Source: Apricaphanius iberus
Taxonomy: Eukaryota; Chordata; Actinopteri; Cyprinodontiformes; Aphaniidae
DNA length: 64,000 nt
Direction of reading: 5' to 3'
Assembly (NCBI GenBank): GCA_028564705.1
Contig: JAPXFQ010002747.1
Location: forward strand, 868,001 to 932,000
A model generated the notes under the pieces. That model was given only the letters and a program-made list of their open reading frames with translations. It had not been told where the DNA came from and did not search any database. The translations under genes and the position numbers were made by a program. Shown piece by piece: positions 22,742-34,297 of the stretch; the first letter of the stretch is position 1; the number at the start of each line of letters is the position of its first letter.

Positions 22742-23859
22742 ACCACTATAATTTTACAATGTTTCAATAAATATTTTGATTTGTTAGTGTTTTCACACTT
22801 TAACAGACATTTTATGTACATTCTAGTTTTTTATTATTAATATTATCACCTTAAGTCTTTGATAAATCTCTCTACTTTCTATAAATCATTGATCCTTCTC
22901 TACAGTAAATGATTTGCTGTGTATATAAAAGGTATTGAGCATTTCATGGGATTTGTCACACATGTTCCTTTTCAGATTCTGCTCACAATAGTTAACAGTA
23001 ATTTCATTAAACCCTCTTCTAGAAGAGCTATTTTAAGGTCACATTTCTGTTCTCAACAGTCAGAGCTGCACATTGTGATCCACACTAATTCCTCCACCAC
23101 TGCAAGACATGTGACCAATGCTGATAGCACTTTCTATAGATTAAATTAAAGAAAAGCCACAAACAAGAATAGTTGGAAAGCTTTATGAAAATTGGGGCAT
23201 GGGTGAATGAAAAATACATTTGGTAAGGCAAGGTTTAGTTTTGATGAATTTACAGGGACCTGTATGTTGTTATTATTATTTATTTTTTTGTATGTGATAA
23301 CAGACTTATAGAGCGTCATGCCAGGGAGGGAAAATAAAAGACTGCAGCTTGGTGACAGAAGCACTGACCCTCAACTCAGCCATCTTTTACTGTTTACGGA
23401 TGTGCAGTTGCTGTAATGACCCACTTTTGAAGCCGGTCTGCTACTTTGGAACATATTTTCATAGATTAACAGTTGGCAGTATTCCTCATGGGAAGGCTGG
23501 AAAAGTTAGGACCAGAGCAAGAGGTATCATTTGTATTGAATAAGTACAGATTTAGATTTAAGTGGTGCAGTTTAGAACAAATATAGATTATGTCATTTCC
23601 ATTACCTGGTTCCTCTGCGGGTGTGACAGGCAGGCTTGGTTTACTGGTGTTCCTCCTCAGAAGCCAATCAAGAGTAGCTTAAAGAAGGAGTAATCACAGA
23701 GCCGAGGTCATATGGTTGAATCACTATTCAAGCCCATCCAAGTGCTCTCAGCTTTTATTAGAAATTGTGCTCTTGTACTCACCCTAGTTCTGCTCCTTAG
23801 CAGTTCCCTATCCAAGACCTCTCATTCCTGGATTCCCCAATCCTTCCAACAGCATCTTT
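22742..23859. other. Unassigned DNA
   Basis: No gene or family-level repeat is recognised. A short TTATTATTATTTATTTTTTT tract lies near 23270. Small open frames overlap on both strands. Confidence 0.3.
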
Positions 23860-24060
23860 TTTCAAAGAAAACATTCATGATTGACTGAAGTCTTCTGAAA
23901 AACCTTGCTGGAGAATGTGTGAGGAAGCAAAAGTTTAATTTTGGACCAAAACCCCTAAAAGATGGCTTTGACACAAAAACAGTGCAGAACATCATACCAA
24001 TGGTAAACATGGTGGTTATGTGATGATCTGGGATTACTTTTGTGAGCTCAAACTAAGCTT
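23860..24060 (+). mobile_element. Tc1-like transposase relic
   Basis: One plus-strand phase at 24001-24044 reads GKHGGYVMIWDYF, which resembles the VKHGGGSxMxWGCF block of Tc1-like transposases. Upstream, GGAGAATGTGTGAGGAAGC fits the preceding catalytic region. The rest is too eroded to follow. Confidence 0.55.
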
Positions 24061-24186
24061 GTATCAAAACTGACAGAACTACAACATGAAAAGTAGCTCT
24101 ACTTCATCAGCAATAGGCTCAGTTTGAATTCATTTATGAGTCTAACAAACATGTTAAAAAACAGCTTCTGTCTGAGGTTAGGGCCC

Positions 24187-24840
24187 AAACTGTCAGGGTC
24201 CTGATGTGTGTGTCTGTGCTTGTATAACATTTTTTTTTAACAGAGGGTGTGGCTAACCTGTTGCAGACTCCACACTTGTTTGCAACAATTCCATCACCTG
24301 CTGAGGATTTAAGGAGCTCTTCACCTGATGATAAGCTGTTGTGTGTAGAGTCAAGTCACAGTGTTATTTCCCATATTTTACCGTTGCTTACTTGAAAGTT
24401 AGTTTACGTTTCCTGTTACCTTGCTCCAGTTTACTCCTCAAGGTTTCTTTGCCTCCCAGATTGAATCAACATCTCCGTATCACATCTCCGCTAGATATTC
24501 ACTCACTTCACGATCATCCACCGCCGTTCATTTGTCCTTAGCCAGGATCAGTCTGCCTGTTCTCCAATACTGTGTTCAAGAACAGGATATTACAAGCCAT
24601 CTTCTCCATTTCTAATGGAAGGTACTCTGGAATTCAAGCATTGGCCTAACTCTATAGTCCATTCCTGTTTGCCACAATATTTTTTCCCCCTTGACATTAT
24701 CTCACCACCTCAAAACAATCCATTCAGGCTATTATCTCAGGTCAAGATTTTTCTGTGCATTATTCTCCCTCTTCTAACGACTCCTCTCTCTTTTAGATTA
24801 GACAGAGAGACCCAAGTCTTTCGTTTTCGTTAATATAATT
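24187..24840 (+). repeat. Possible retroelement-derived segment
   Basis: TGTCAGGGTCCTGATGTGTG at the left, GGATTTAAGGAGCTCTTCAC with a TATA-like TTTAA, and a pyrimidine-rich remainder resemble the 5' or LTR-like region of a teleost retroelement. Neither a matching right end nor a coding region is visible, so the call is tentative. Confidence 0.3.
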
Positions 24841-25780
24841 TCTTAGTCGTTAATGAACTCATTCGCCCTTTCACTCTGGATGAGGCTCACTATTTTGCAT
24901 GTGGGCGACCAATTACCTGGAAACATGATACTTACTAGCTAGCAATCAAACTGTCCTGTATTGAAATAAAAATATGTAGTTGTCCATTACAAGAAAAAGA
25001 GGAGACAAGATTATAAATTGCCATTGTGTGATTGCTTGGAAATATTTATTAGTCTGATAACCATGCCGCAATATGCCCGAATTATTTTCTTAAATGACAG
25101 TTGCAATAGGCTCTGACCTCCACTAACCCTGATCAGGACAGAGCTAACTTGAGAAATAGATTGAATTGTCATGAACACTTCGGTGATTTCTATTATGGAT
25201 ATGGTGCACCTTGACCCTAGTCCTCAGACTCCTTGAAATACATGGTGATCTTTTTGAGATAATTTCCTGTGTCTGTGTCTGCAATTTACCCCCACCTTAA
25301 ACCAATAAAACCTTAGTCATGCCCTGTTTTTGGTTTGTAAAACCTTTGAGACCAACCAAAAGTTGTTCTCCATAGCTTTTCTGAACCCTTGCCGGCTTTT
25401 TGCTTCTATAAGGTCAAAAGCTGCAGTGCTTCAGTCCAATCTTGCTCTTGTCTGCTGTTTCAGGAACATCAAGCCCAAAAACTTGAAAGCTTAAATCTTT
25501 GTTTTGATAGTTTCTAACTTATGCTTTAATTTCCAATCTTAAGCCAAATTTATGACCATAGTTGGTCCTGAATTCCAAGCCACACTACCTGATTTACAGA
25601 AAACTGCTTTGCCCAAAACATTGAATTAAACTGCCCTTGTTTCATGCTGCATAGAGGCTAAAATATAAACTTGTGGTATAATTAGACCAATAACTACACA
25701 TTATTTTCCACAGTTAGAAGAAGACAGCCTTAATTTACAGCTAAAAAACCTTAGCTATGACATATATTTAGTAATTTTCT
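24841..25780. other. Unassigned DNA
   Basis: No gene is recognised. The patch at 25190-25470 holds CCAATAAAACC and CTTCTATAAGGTC and could be another promoter-like retroelement remnant, but I cannot place it. Confidence 0.25.
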
Positions 25781-26560
25781 GGCTCTGTGAAACTTTTAAA
25801 TAAATCTACACACTGGAAAATTTGGACTCACAGATTCAGGACAATGTTACATAAGCAGTCTATGAAAGGACTGGTATCAAAGGTCAAACAGAAAAAAAGT
25901 TTGTATCATGTTTACTGTGGTCTTATCTGCTGCCCGTCTGAGATGATGTGTATGGATATCAGTGTTTTGGGAAATATGCACAGCAAACACAATTCATACC
26001 ATAAGGTAATGAGGACTTGCATGAGCTGTAATTGTTATTATTGCCAGACACAAATTGAAAAGCATAACCTGTCTGACACCAGCTATCAGTTGTCATTATG
26101 TAGGAAAACATGGCCTCATTGCAGATTGCCGTCTGTTGACACCCAAAGTAATTTAGGAGATATTCGAGCCGTTGAAGGTTCTCAAAGGGGAGGACGAACA
26201 CTTGATCAGAGCATTTTTATGTCTTCCGAGATGATTTGATTTCACATAATGTCTATTTTACAGCCAGATATGCCATTAATTTGCATGATAGCGAGCCAAA
26301 ATGTGACATTTTTATTTAGATGTCCCTACAATATTTTGGAGGAACAATTGTGTGGTGTTTTTTCTTCCTCTCAGACGTTCAGAGCAGTGCGTCTCATTAT
26401 ATCATATCTAACAGAGCAGTGAATAGCTGCTTCTCTCTGCACATCGCCGTGTCAGGTCAATGTGCCATGTTTAAGTGGTGACGGGAGGAAGGAGTGGGGG
26501 TTTATTGTTGACAGCAAGATGATGATTTACCATCCATTGTTGTTCTCCAACGGAAGGAAC
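25781..26560. promoter_or_regulatory. Strong candidate conserved non-coding element
   Basis: Unique DNA with no recognised repeat for almost 800 bp. It carries GCTGTAATTGTTATTATTGC (about 26024-26043) and TTAATTTGCATGATAGCG (about 26276), which include homeobox-like TAATTG and octamer-like ATTTGCAT cores. A 150-codon plus-strand frame (25787-26239) spans it, but it is Cys/His/Ser-rich without domain order and is opposed by an 80-codon minus frame. I read it as regulatory rather than coding. An alternative is an unrecognised exon. Confidence 0.4.
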
Positions 26561-26924
26561 AAATACTGAGATATTACAGTTTTTACTGATGCTTCAAGCT
26601 AAGTATATCCTCACCCACCATCGTTGGGAATAACGTACCTTTTAAAAAAGTTAAATGTAACCCAAGGTAATCCACAGCACAACATTAGAAATGCTGTTTT
26701 ATGAGAAATCATTCTAAGGAATTATGTTGTGGTAGATGAATTTGATCTAACTATCTCTAGTTTTTCTTCAGCTTTGTAGGTACAGTAGATAAAAGTTAAC
26801 ATAACTTTTGGACAATGTAGCTTATTTATCTGGGGCTAAAGCCTGGAGTATAATTGGATTGGAGTGACACTACATTTTTTTCATCTTTATTTATTGTTTT
26901 ATCTTGGGATAAAATCATACAACT

Positions 26925-27264
26925 TTTTTCAAATTAATATAATACCGATATTTGGATCTGAGCACCTGTCGATACCGAGTACCTATCCCGATACTCCTAT
27001 CACACAAAAACATGCAACAAATTGGAAGACAGGTTTTATTTTCTTCCTTGTTTGTTACTAAAAATATTATGAATTAGATAAAAAGATAAAATGTTAATAA
27101 AAATGACTAAAAAAATAAAATTTCCAGTAAAAAAATTAAAGATTTTCTGTGAAATTAATGCACATTTACCACATTTTAAGTATCAATTCATAGTATTGGT
27201 AAACTACTGGATACCCATACGAGTACATTAGAACAGTATGGGCCCTGATATTGGGACATCCCTA
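26925..27264. mobile_element. hAT-like element remnant
   Basis: The right end CTGATATTGGGACATCCCTA matches the GGGACATCCCTA terminus of a hAT family common in fish. ACCTGTCGATACCGAGTACC and ATCCCGATACTCC in the left part fit the same family interior. The matching left terminus is not clear, so the copy is truncated or badly eroded. Confidence 0.55.
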
Positions 27265-27670
27265 ATTTTATCAAAGTATGTACACAAAAAAGATATTTCA
27301 AAATACTAATTTCACACAAATTATTATTTGTGGGGGCTGTACCCTTTATATCACCAAATTATTAACCTGGTTGAACCCATGAAGAATGGAACTTTGACCA
27401 TTCCTCTTATACATTGTCCATTTTGCCCACAGTTTCATATGGACCCCTGCTTTAGTTTTGAAAGAAAGGGTAATCTTTTTCATGGAGTATATCTCCTTAA
27501 TGATGCCAGTCTACTGATTATATATTGGGGGGGTCATGTTTCAACATCATGTTATTATCTTTTTGTATGCACGTATAATATAAATGTCTTCAGTTTGATA
27601 TATGATATCAGGTATTAATCCCGGGAACATTATTCTGGGAACCTCATGAATTTGAAGATAAAATATAGTA

Positions 27671-28206
27671 CAGTCCAAAAGTTTGGACACGCCTTCTCAT
27701 ACGATGCGTTTTCTTTATTTTCATGACTATATTGTAGATTCTCAATTAAGGGCTTCAAAACTATGAATGAACACATAATGTATGGAATAACTGTATGTAC
27801 TTAAACAAAAAGGGTGAAATAACTGAATACATGTGTTATATTTTAGTTCCTCAAAGTAGCCACCCTTTGCTCTGATTATTGCTTTGCATTCACTTGAGCT
27901 TAAAGAGGTAGTCACCTGAAATGGTTTTCCAACAGTCTTGAAGGAGTTTCCAGAGATGCTTAATACTTGTTGACCCTTTTGCAATTCACTCTGCGGTGCA
28001 GCTCATCCTAAATCATCTCGATTGGGTTCAGGTCTGGAGACTTTGGAGGCCAGGTTATTTCAAACTTTTGTAAGAGTACTACATAATTCCTTATAAGGTC
28101 ATTCATAGTTTTGATGCGTTCAGTCAGAATCTACAGTGTAAATAGTCATGGAAATAAAGAAAACGCATTGAATGAGAAGGTGTGTCCAAACTTTTGTCCC
28201 TTACTG
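27671..28206. mobile_element. Internally deleted Tc1-like element with both termini
   Basis: TA flanks both ends (27669-27670 and 28207-28208). The left terminus is CAGTCCAAAAGTTTGGACAC. The right terminus, reverse-complemented, gives CAGTAAGGGACAAAAGTTTG and then GACACACCTTCTCATTC. Inside, the minus strand keeps part of a Tc1 transposase C-terminal region (for example at 27850-28060, GCCACCCTTTGCTCTGATTA). At 536 bp it is about a third of a full Tc1 element. Confidence 0.85.
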
Positions 28207-29479
28207 TATATCTTTTGAAGTCTTTAAAATTAAGTCAAAGAGTTTGAGTTTTATATATGACCAAAATATATCAAAGTTGTTGGCGTTTATATTTTCTACA
28301 CAGAGTACCAATCAACCTCTATTAACTAAATATTAATTTCCTGATCCCATTACAGTTTAATATGCATTGAATTTATATAATTTTGCATATTTAAGATCTT
28401 GTAAAACATATCAATCATTTCATTGGCTTAGATGAGTGACCCTCAATTTTCAAATGTCAAGTTTTTGTTATTTATTTTTTTGCTATGTATGTTGACATTG
28501 CTAAAGATGTACATTATGTGGGTGTGAAAACAGAGATATATATATTTTTTGTAAAACATACAGTCCTATCACATTTATAAGGCATTTATATCATTACTGA
28601 CATGCACCGATTATATATACTAGTACATACAGTTAGGAATGGAATAGAACAGAACAGAACAATACTTTGAGTTAAGAGTTAAGGATTAAGGATTTTAGAG
28701 ATAAGGATTTAAAAGTTAAGAATAATATGTAAATTAAGGAAGAGTGTAAAATTTACATTGCAGTGTTGAGTAAAATTCCTCACATCTTGTTTTATTTTTT
28801 TCCATTGTTTATGATCGTCTGACCAGTTTAGCCTAGAAGATCTATGTTTTATACTTTTTTTCACTTAATCAAATCATCCGAATTATTAAAAAACCCAAAA
28901 CCAGAAGTAGCCTGAAGCTTAATTTGTACAGAGCATCTGAATAGTGTTGCAATAGATACAAAAAACAGTTTATAGTGGGGTAAATGCTGCAACATTCAAG
29001 TAACATTTAAAAAAAGTTAATACTGTTGCTCCTTAGGTTCAGTGCTCTCTCCACAGCATTTTGTCCCTGAAATCTGTGGCCACCTATACATATGACTGAC
29101 TGTAAATAGCATTTAAACCAGACAAAAATAACCAGATTATAATATGTGTTCTAATGATCATAATCCTGCATCATACCTCAAGTGTGCTTCACCTGTATGC
29201 CACTCTCTATGACCAATCAATTTCCTTCGGGATTTTCAGCCGGAAAGTAGAATTTATGGTTCTATCAGGTAGGGCGAGTCATTAAAGCCCTGAAGTATTG
29301 CAGTCTCAGATCATCCCGCTCTTGTCTCCCTGTTTATGTGCTGCTTCTGAAATGCTGTATTGGTTTTATGCCAGATGTAACAAAATACACATCTTTCAAA
29401 AAGTTTCCAGTCTGTATGATCTGTCTGAAGAATATTTTCTTAAAAATCTTGATTTACAATCAAGATGTTTTTTGGGGAA
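28207..29479. other. Unassigned AT-rich DNA
   Basis: No gene or family-level repeat is recognised. A degenerate tandem built on AAGGATT/AAGTTAAG lies at about 28668-28740. Confidence 0.3.
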
Positions 29480-29800
29480 AATTTGAAATAGGTTTTTGTT
29501 TTCTTTTCAGAGAATAGACTTAATAGTTTATAAACCACTGAATAGCCTGGCACTACAATGTGGTATGTTCAAGATCTGTTGTCATTATACCAACCCCCTA
29601 CACTCCACAGACAGGTAATCTAAATATAGTCTAATCAGTGTCTCTAGAATTAGAACCAAACAGATAGAAACAGCTTTCAGTTTCTATGCTCTTCTTATCT
29701 GGAACAAACTTCCAGACAACTGTAAAGCTGCTAAAACACTGGGTATCTTACAACTAGGCTAAAACCCATCTAATTCATGAAGTTTGACCTTAACTATAGA
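29480..29800 (+). mobile_element. LINE reverse-transcriptase C-terminal relic
   Basis: From 29647 to 29735 the plus strand reads AFSFYALLIWNKLPDN in one frame. This is the tail motif (F.Y.P..WN.LP) seen in jockey/L2-type LINE polymerases. The flanking parts are frameshifted. The upstream catalytic core is absent. Confidence 0.65.
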
Positions 29801-30224
29801 AGAAAGGCCCACAGTGCTTTAGATTTTGTTCTGGGCTCTTGTTTGAGGTCCTGAATGAGTCACTGACACACTCTTGAAGTAATTTTGGTAGGCCATCCAA
29901 TCCTGGGAAGGTTCAACACTGGTCCATGTTCTGTGTGGATAAGTGCGCTAACCAGGGTTTAATTGAGTCACGAAACCTTAAAATTGGCATTGTGAGCTTT
30001 TCCAGACTGAAAGATATTAATGTGTCTTTTTCAACCCCTTAATTTTTGGTTCTCTTTCAGATTCTCCATCAGATTTAAATCAGGACTGTGGCTTAGCCAC
30101 TCAAGAATGTTAAGCTAAATCAATCAGGAATATGAATATTTTTGGCCTAATTGTAGATTTTATTGTGTTGACTATCAAACGGGCAAAGCAGCTTTTTTCA
30201 CAAGGGTCACAGAATTTGTCAAGA
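29801..30224. other. Unassigned DNA
   Basis: No coding frame is recognised. Part of this stretch could belong to the LINE relic on its left or to a Tc1 relic, but the similarity is too weak to assign. Confidence 0.25.
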
Positions 30225-30690
30225 TTCAATTAATTCAAAAATACTTTATTGATCTCACAGGGAAATTAAGTGTTGTTGTAGCTAATTACTAATTATTTTT
30301 TAAGGAGTTCTTATAGACCATGATGGCTTTGGGGAGAAAGGATTTTGTGTAGTGGTCTGTATTGCAGCGAAATTGAAGAAGCCTCCATCTTGCTGCAAAC
30401 CTTGAAGGACTTCAGCTTCCTCAGAAAGTACAGTCTGCTCTGTCCCTTTTTGTAGACGGCTTCACTGTAAATTCTCCAGTCCATTCTGCTGTCCAGGTTA
30501 ACGAATATGTACTCTTCAACCACTTCTTCTCCCTTGATAGAGATAGTCTTTGACTTATCCCTGTTTCTTCAGAAATCTACAACCATCTCCTTTGTTTTGT
30601 TCACATTCAAGGCAAGATGATTGTTTCCACAACATGCCACAAAGCATACCACCAGCTCTCTGAATACAGAGTCAAACAGAGAGCCCTCAT
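30225..30690 (-). mobile_element. LINE reverse-transcriptase relic, minus strand
   Basis: The 3' end lies at the left (TACTTTATTGATCTCACAGG at about 30242). On the minus strand one frame reads NVNKTKEMVVDF, a TGA stop at about 30569-30571, and then VEEYIFVNLD and YKKGQSRLYFLRKLKSF. These are the post-catalytic and thumb segments of a non-LTR reverse transcriptase (L2/CR1-like). The copy is 5'-truncated and inactive. It belongs to a different LINE lineage from the relic at 22060-22741. Confidence 0.8.
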
Positions 30691-31620
30691 TAACTCAACA
30701 AATCTGACACTAATTGAAAAGTGACAAAAAGAAACCTACTGTTGGAAGAGAACCCCATAAACCCCTTTTTGTAGTTTGTCTCAAGGTTGTGTGGCACATG
30801 AAGCAGAATTTGATCTAGGGTCCCTCTTCCTGTTACATTTTTATGTCTATCTTTTAGGGATGTGCAAAGCAGCAGGGGTGGAGAGGATGCTTTACATGCA
30901 TGTGATTATGTATAGCAGATGTTGACAGATGTTTGATTCCTCTGCACATATACATCTGCACATACCTTTGCACATACATATCGCTTTTATCTGCAGCACT
31001 GACTGTAAACCGCATTCCACACAGAACTTGAGCAATTTTTTTTTGGCAGGTGGATGACCATGGCTCAGCAGCACACACACTCTTTTCAATTTGGTTCCCT
31101 AAATCAACGTGGGGAGTTTCAGCTGAGTTAATAAATGACAGAAGCCTTGTTTTAACCTTTTTAACTGAGCATTAACATTACCCTGTCAACAGCCTATTGT
31201 CTAAATTACTGAGCAAACAAAGTAACGTAAACATAGCGAAAATGAGAGCACCCGACTGCAGACGTTAGTGCAGCGTAATGGAATAATCCCCAGATCAAAC
31301 TCAGTTTCCTGAAAGTTATGAACTGCCTGCAGAGCCCAGTAAAGTTAGAAAAATCTGTTCAAAAAAAATACTTGTTTAGTTAAGTTTTTTCACTTCTTCA
31401 GCCCCTGTTGTGTGGAGCAGCTGGGTCACGTCTTTTCCCCTCCCATCCCCAAATCCTGTCATTCACTCACTCATCTGGGATCCATACACTGTGGTCTCAT
31501 GAGGAAACACATCTTTCTGATATTATTTTTTTTCTTGCTCCCAAATAAAAATGTTTCTTCAAGTATTTCTTCAATATAAGTATTAGTAAAAATACGTTAT
31601 TTGTGCCTTTCCGAATAACA
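30691..31620. other. Unassigned DNA
   Basis: No gene or repeat is recognised. Overlapping minus-strand frames at 30854-31089 are rich in Cys/Met because of ACATA and GCACA repeats and show no domain. Confidence 0.3.
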
Positions 31621-31624
31621 TGTT

Positions 31625-31825
31625 CGGGTTCGGCTCCACCCCTACTATCCTTTATTAATAAAGATTGGGACTACACATTTGAACATGCTCGGAGGCTATA
31701 GTTGTGATTATGATTTTATTTTGGGCTTGGGAAGGGTGGGGTTTGTGGGGTCCTATTAACCTGTAAAGCACTTTGAGAAGCTTTTGTAGTTGGAAGAGCA
31801 CTTTATAAATAAAGTTTGATTGACT
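31625..31825 (+). mobile_element. LINE 3' tail
   Basis: AACCTGTAAAGCACTTTGAG, then GCACTTTATAAATAAAGTTT and TGATTGACTGATT, form the characteristic 3' terminus of a fish LINE family. It is preceded by G-rich sequence and has no reverse transcriptase. Confidence 0.6.
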
Positions 31826-32908
31826 GATTCATGTTCAGATTATAGCCAGTGGCTAATTTCCATATGTGGCCTTTGGGTAGGTTGATGGAGAGGAAACAGT
31901 AAAGCTCTGACATACAGTAATTATTGAACAGTTATAACATATTACAGAGATGGAACATAGCATTACATTTAACAACATTTACATCAAAGTTACAAATGTA
32001 AAAAAGTCCACTTTTAAATCTCTATATCTAAAATATTATAAGAAATCATCAGAGTTATAAATGCTGGGTACAGTGTCGGTGTGTTTTTAACCATTGGTTT
32101 AAACTAATTTTGAAGAGGAATAATTTATGATTTCGCTGATGGCTATTGGTTGATCATTCCATGAATGTGTGCCTCTGTATGATGTAACCATTTTACAATA
32201 CTTTTTTATTTACATTCGGGAATATTACTATCTATTCTAGTTATTGCCCTGGTGATTCAGCTATATTGTTTTATGAATGTCACACCTATTTGCCACATTT
32301 TAATATGGTTATTATGGAAAATGGGAGAGGGGAATGAGTGTAACTGAGTTATTTGCTGATACAAACAAAGAAAAGTTTCAAATTTGTAACTATGTTTTAA
32401 CACAACAATCAAACCATGAAGATATTCTTTGTAGTTTTCCAAAAATAAACTTAACCATTCCTTAAAAAATGTAATCAGCACTTTCAAACAATTTAAGGTT
32501 AATTTAAGTTTAAGGTTAATTTATCTTTGCTGTAACCAACAAATCAAATTTAATTATATTCTCATTCTCAAGAAATAAATATACACGTTTTTGGTTTAGG
32601 ATCTGCGTTAATATTTAAGTATTTATTGGAGTCCTGTGATGGTTAGGGAGCCCTAAACAGCAGCTTAGTTTGCTTTTTGATTGTATTATTGATGGTTCTA
32701 AATGTAGGGCAATCCTTGTAAATAAAAAAATAATAGTCACGTGTGAGAGAGTCACAGTCCAAGTCTAATCAGTTCATTTAAGAATCTGAGCCAAGACATG
32801 AAAGAATATCAGCCTTGATGTAAAACTCTCTTAGGGTTTAACAGCAACCAGTTGTTCTAAAAAGCAGCGATTCACCAAAGTATTTACTCAGGGGTCTGGA
32901 TATCTTTA
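31826..32908. other. Unassigned AT-rich DNA
   Basis: No gene or family-level repeat is recognised. A short direct repeat of TTAAGGTTAATTTA occurs at about 32493-32523. Confidence 0.3.
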
Positions 32909-33060
32909 AACCTTCCAGACTTTTATGTGCATCGCAATGATACACTACTTTGTGTTGTTCTACCACGTAAAACTTCAGTAAAATCCTTCAAAGGCTATGT
33001 TTTGTAAGGTCACAGATTAAGGAAAGGTTCAAGAGCTAAACATACTTCTTCAAAGCCCTG
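32909..33060 (+). mobile_element. Tc1-like right terminus, solitary
   Basis: ACCTTCCAGACTTTTATGTG, ACACTACTTTGTGTTGTTCT and GGAAAGGTTCAAGAGC lead to a terminal CAAAGCCCTGTA. This is the right end of the same Tc1-like family found at 34298-36245 and 44945-47746. No transposase precedes it. Confidence 0.65.
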
Positions 33061-33299
33061 TATATTCAGCATGTTGTGTAACATCTTAGTTCAGATGCTA
33101 CTCAATTTGAATGCGGTGAATGCCCTGATAGATTTAAACACCGTATGTACAACCACACACCAATGGCCACTTTCTGTTAAGTCAGGCTGGCAAACTGGGC
33201 AAGTCTGTGCTTGGTGCTGAAGCGAGAACACAGCCTCTTTCCCATGAACTGGAGCCAAGTGCCAGCACTTAAGGTGAAGGGCCGAGGCGCTGGAGAAGT

Positions 33300-34140
33300 A
33301 ATTTAATCTGAGCCTCTGTCCAATTCCCTGGGCGGCCAAGTTTAAGAAAGGTCACACAGAGAAACAGGCACTGGTGACCCTTTCCCAATTACGCGCGCTA
33401 CAGCAGAACATATCACAGCGCCGTCCAAAGTGACAGTCATTTAGCAGCAACTCATCTGAGGGGAGGAAGTGGGAGATGGATGATAAGGAAATAAAAAATG
33501 ATTTGCCAGAACCTGTTAGACACTTCTCTACACAGGCTTGCAGCCCTGCCTCTACCCCACCTCCCAACTAGCTCCTCCTCGTCCTATTCACACACACCCA
33601 TATACTCCCTCTGTGTCTCTTCCCACCCCTGCCACCCGGCTGCCCATCTCCCTCCCGCTCCACAGACACGTGACGACTCCGCATGATTATTGGCGCAATC
33701 ACTCATGTAACAGCCTGCCCAGCTTTCCGTAGGGGCTCCAGTATTTGTCACTGTCACTTCCCCAAGTGCTCCACCATTGTCTTGGAAATTGTATGTGTAA
33801 GGCAAGAGATTCCTGTGACCCACTTCGACAAGGGAGCCAGCGATGTGAGGGCGCTCATCACACAAAAAAACAGCAGTTTGATGTGTCCTATTATGTGTCC
33901 CAGCAAGAGCCATAAATAATTGTGACAAGTTTTTTGTTGCGCGTGAAAGTCCTTGACTCTGCCTCCTGTTCCAGCACCTCCTCTCTCGTATGGAGACGCT
34001 GCCAAGCACCCCCGATGATAGATGGCACGGTGCGGCAAATGACAACGGGATAGATTTTTAGTTTGTGCTTTGGAAGGGATCAGTAATGGTGCTTTGCTGT
34101 ACAAAGCAATAAAAGAGAAGGACAAGAGACAGAGAGGGGG
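33300..34140. promoter_or_regulatory. Strong candidate conserved non-coding element
   Basis: Repeat-free DNA with mixed composition. The core at about 33690-33970 includes TGATTATTGGCGCAATCACT and GCCATAAATAATTGTGACAA. These combine Hox/Cdx-like (CATAAA) and homeobox-like (ATAATTG) motifs. Overlapping minus-strand frames of 153 and 196 codons (33584-34045 and 33754-34344) and plus frames of 62-78 codons cross it. None shows a domain, and the 196-codon frame runs on into Tc1 sequence, so I treat them as chance. Confidence 0.45.
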
Positions 34141-34297
34141 TAGCATAAGGAAAAAAAGAAAAGAAGAAATGGGTGGGGGTGTCAATACTGCGGAGAGACG
34201 AACGATAGTGATGCATGATTTTTGAGTCAAGATGTTTGTCAAAATGGAATAATAGTGTGCTGTTTGGAAACTTTGTCCTCCTATTGTTTTTTTGATA

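Noticed and set aside
24187..24840. Full LTR retrotransposon
   Set aside because: Only one promoter-like segment is visible. There is no second copy, primer-binding site or coding region.
25787..26239. 150-codon plus frame as a gene
   Set aside because: Composition looks like translated non-coding DNA, and an 80-codon frame opposes it. A regulatory reading fits better.
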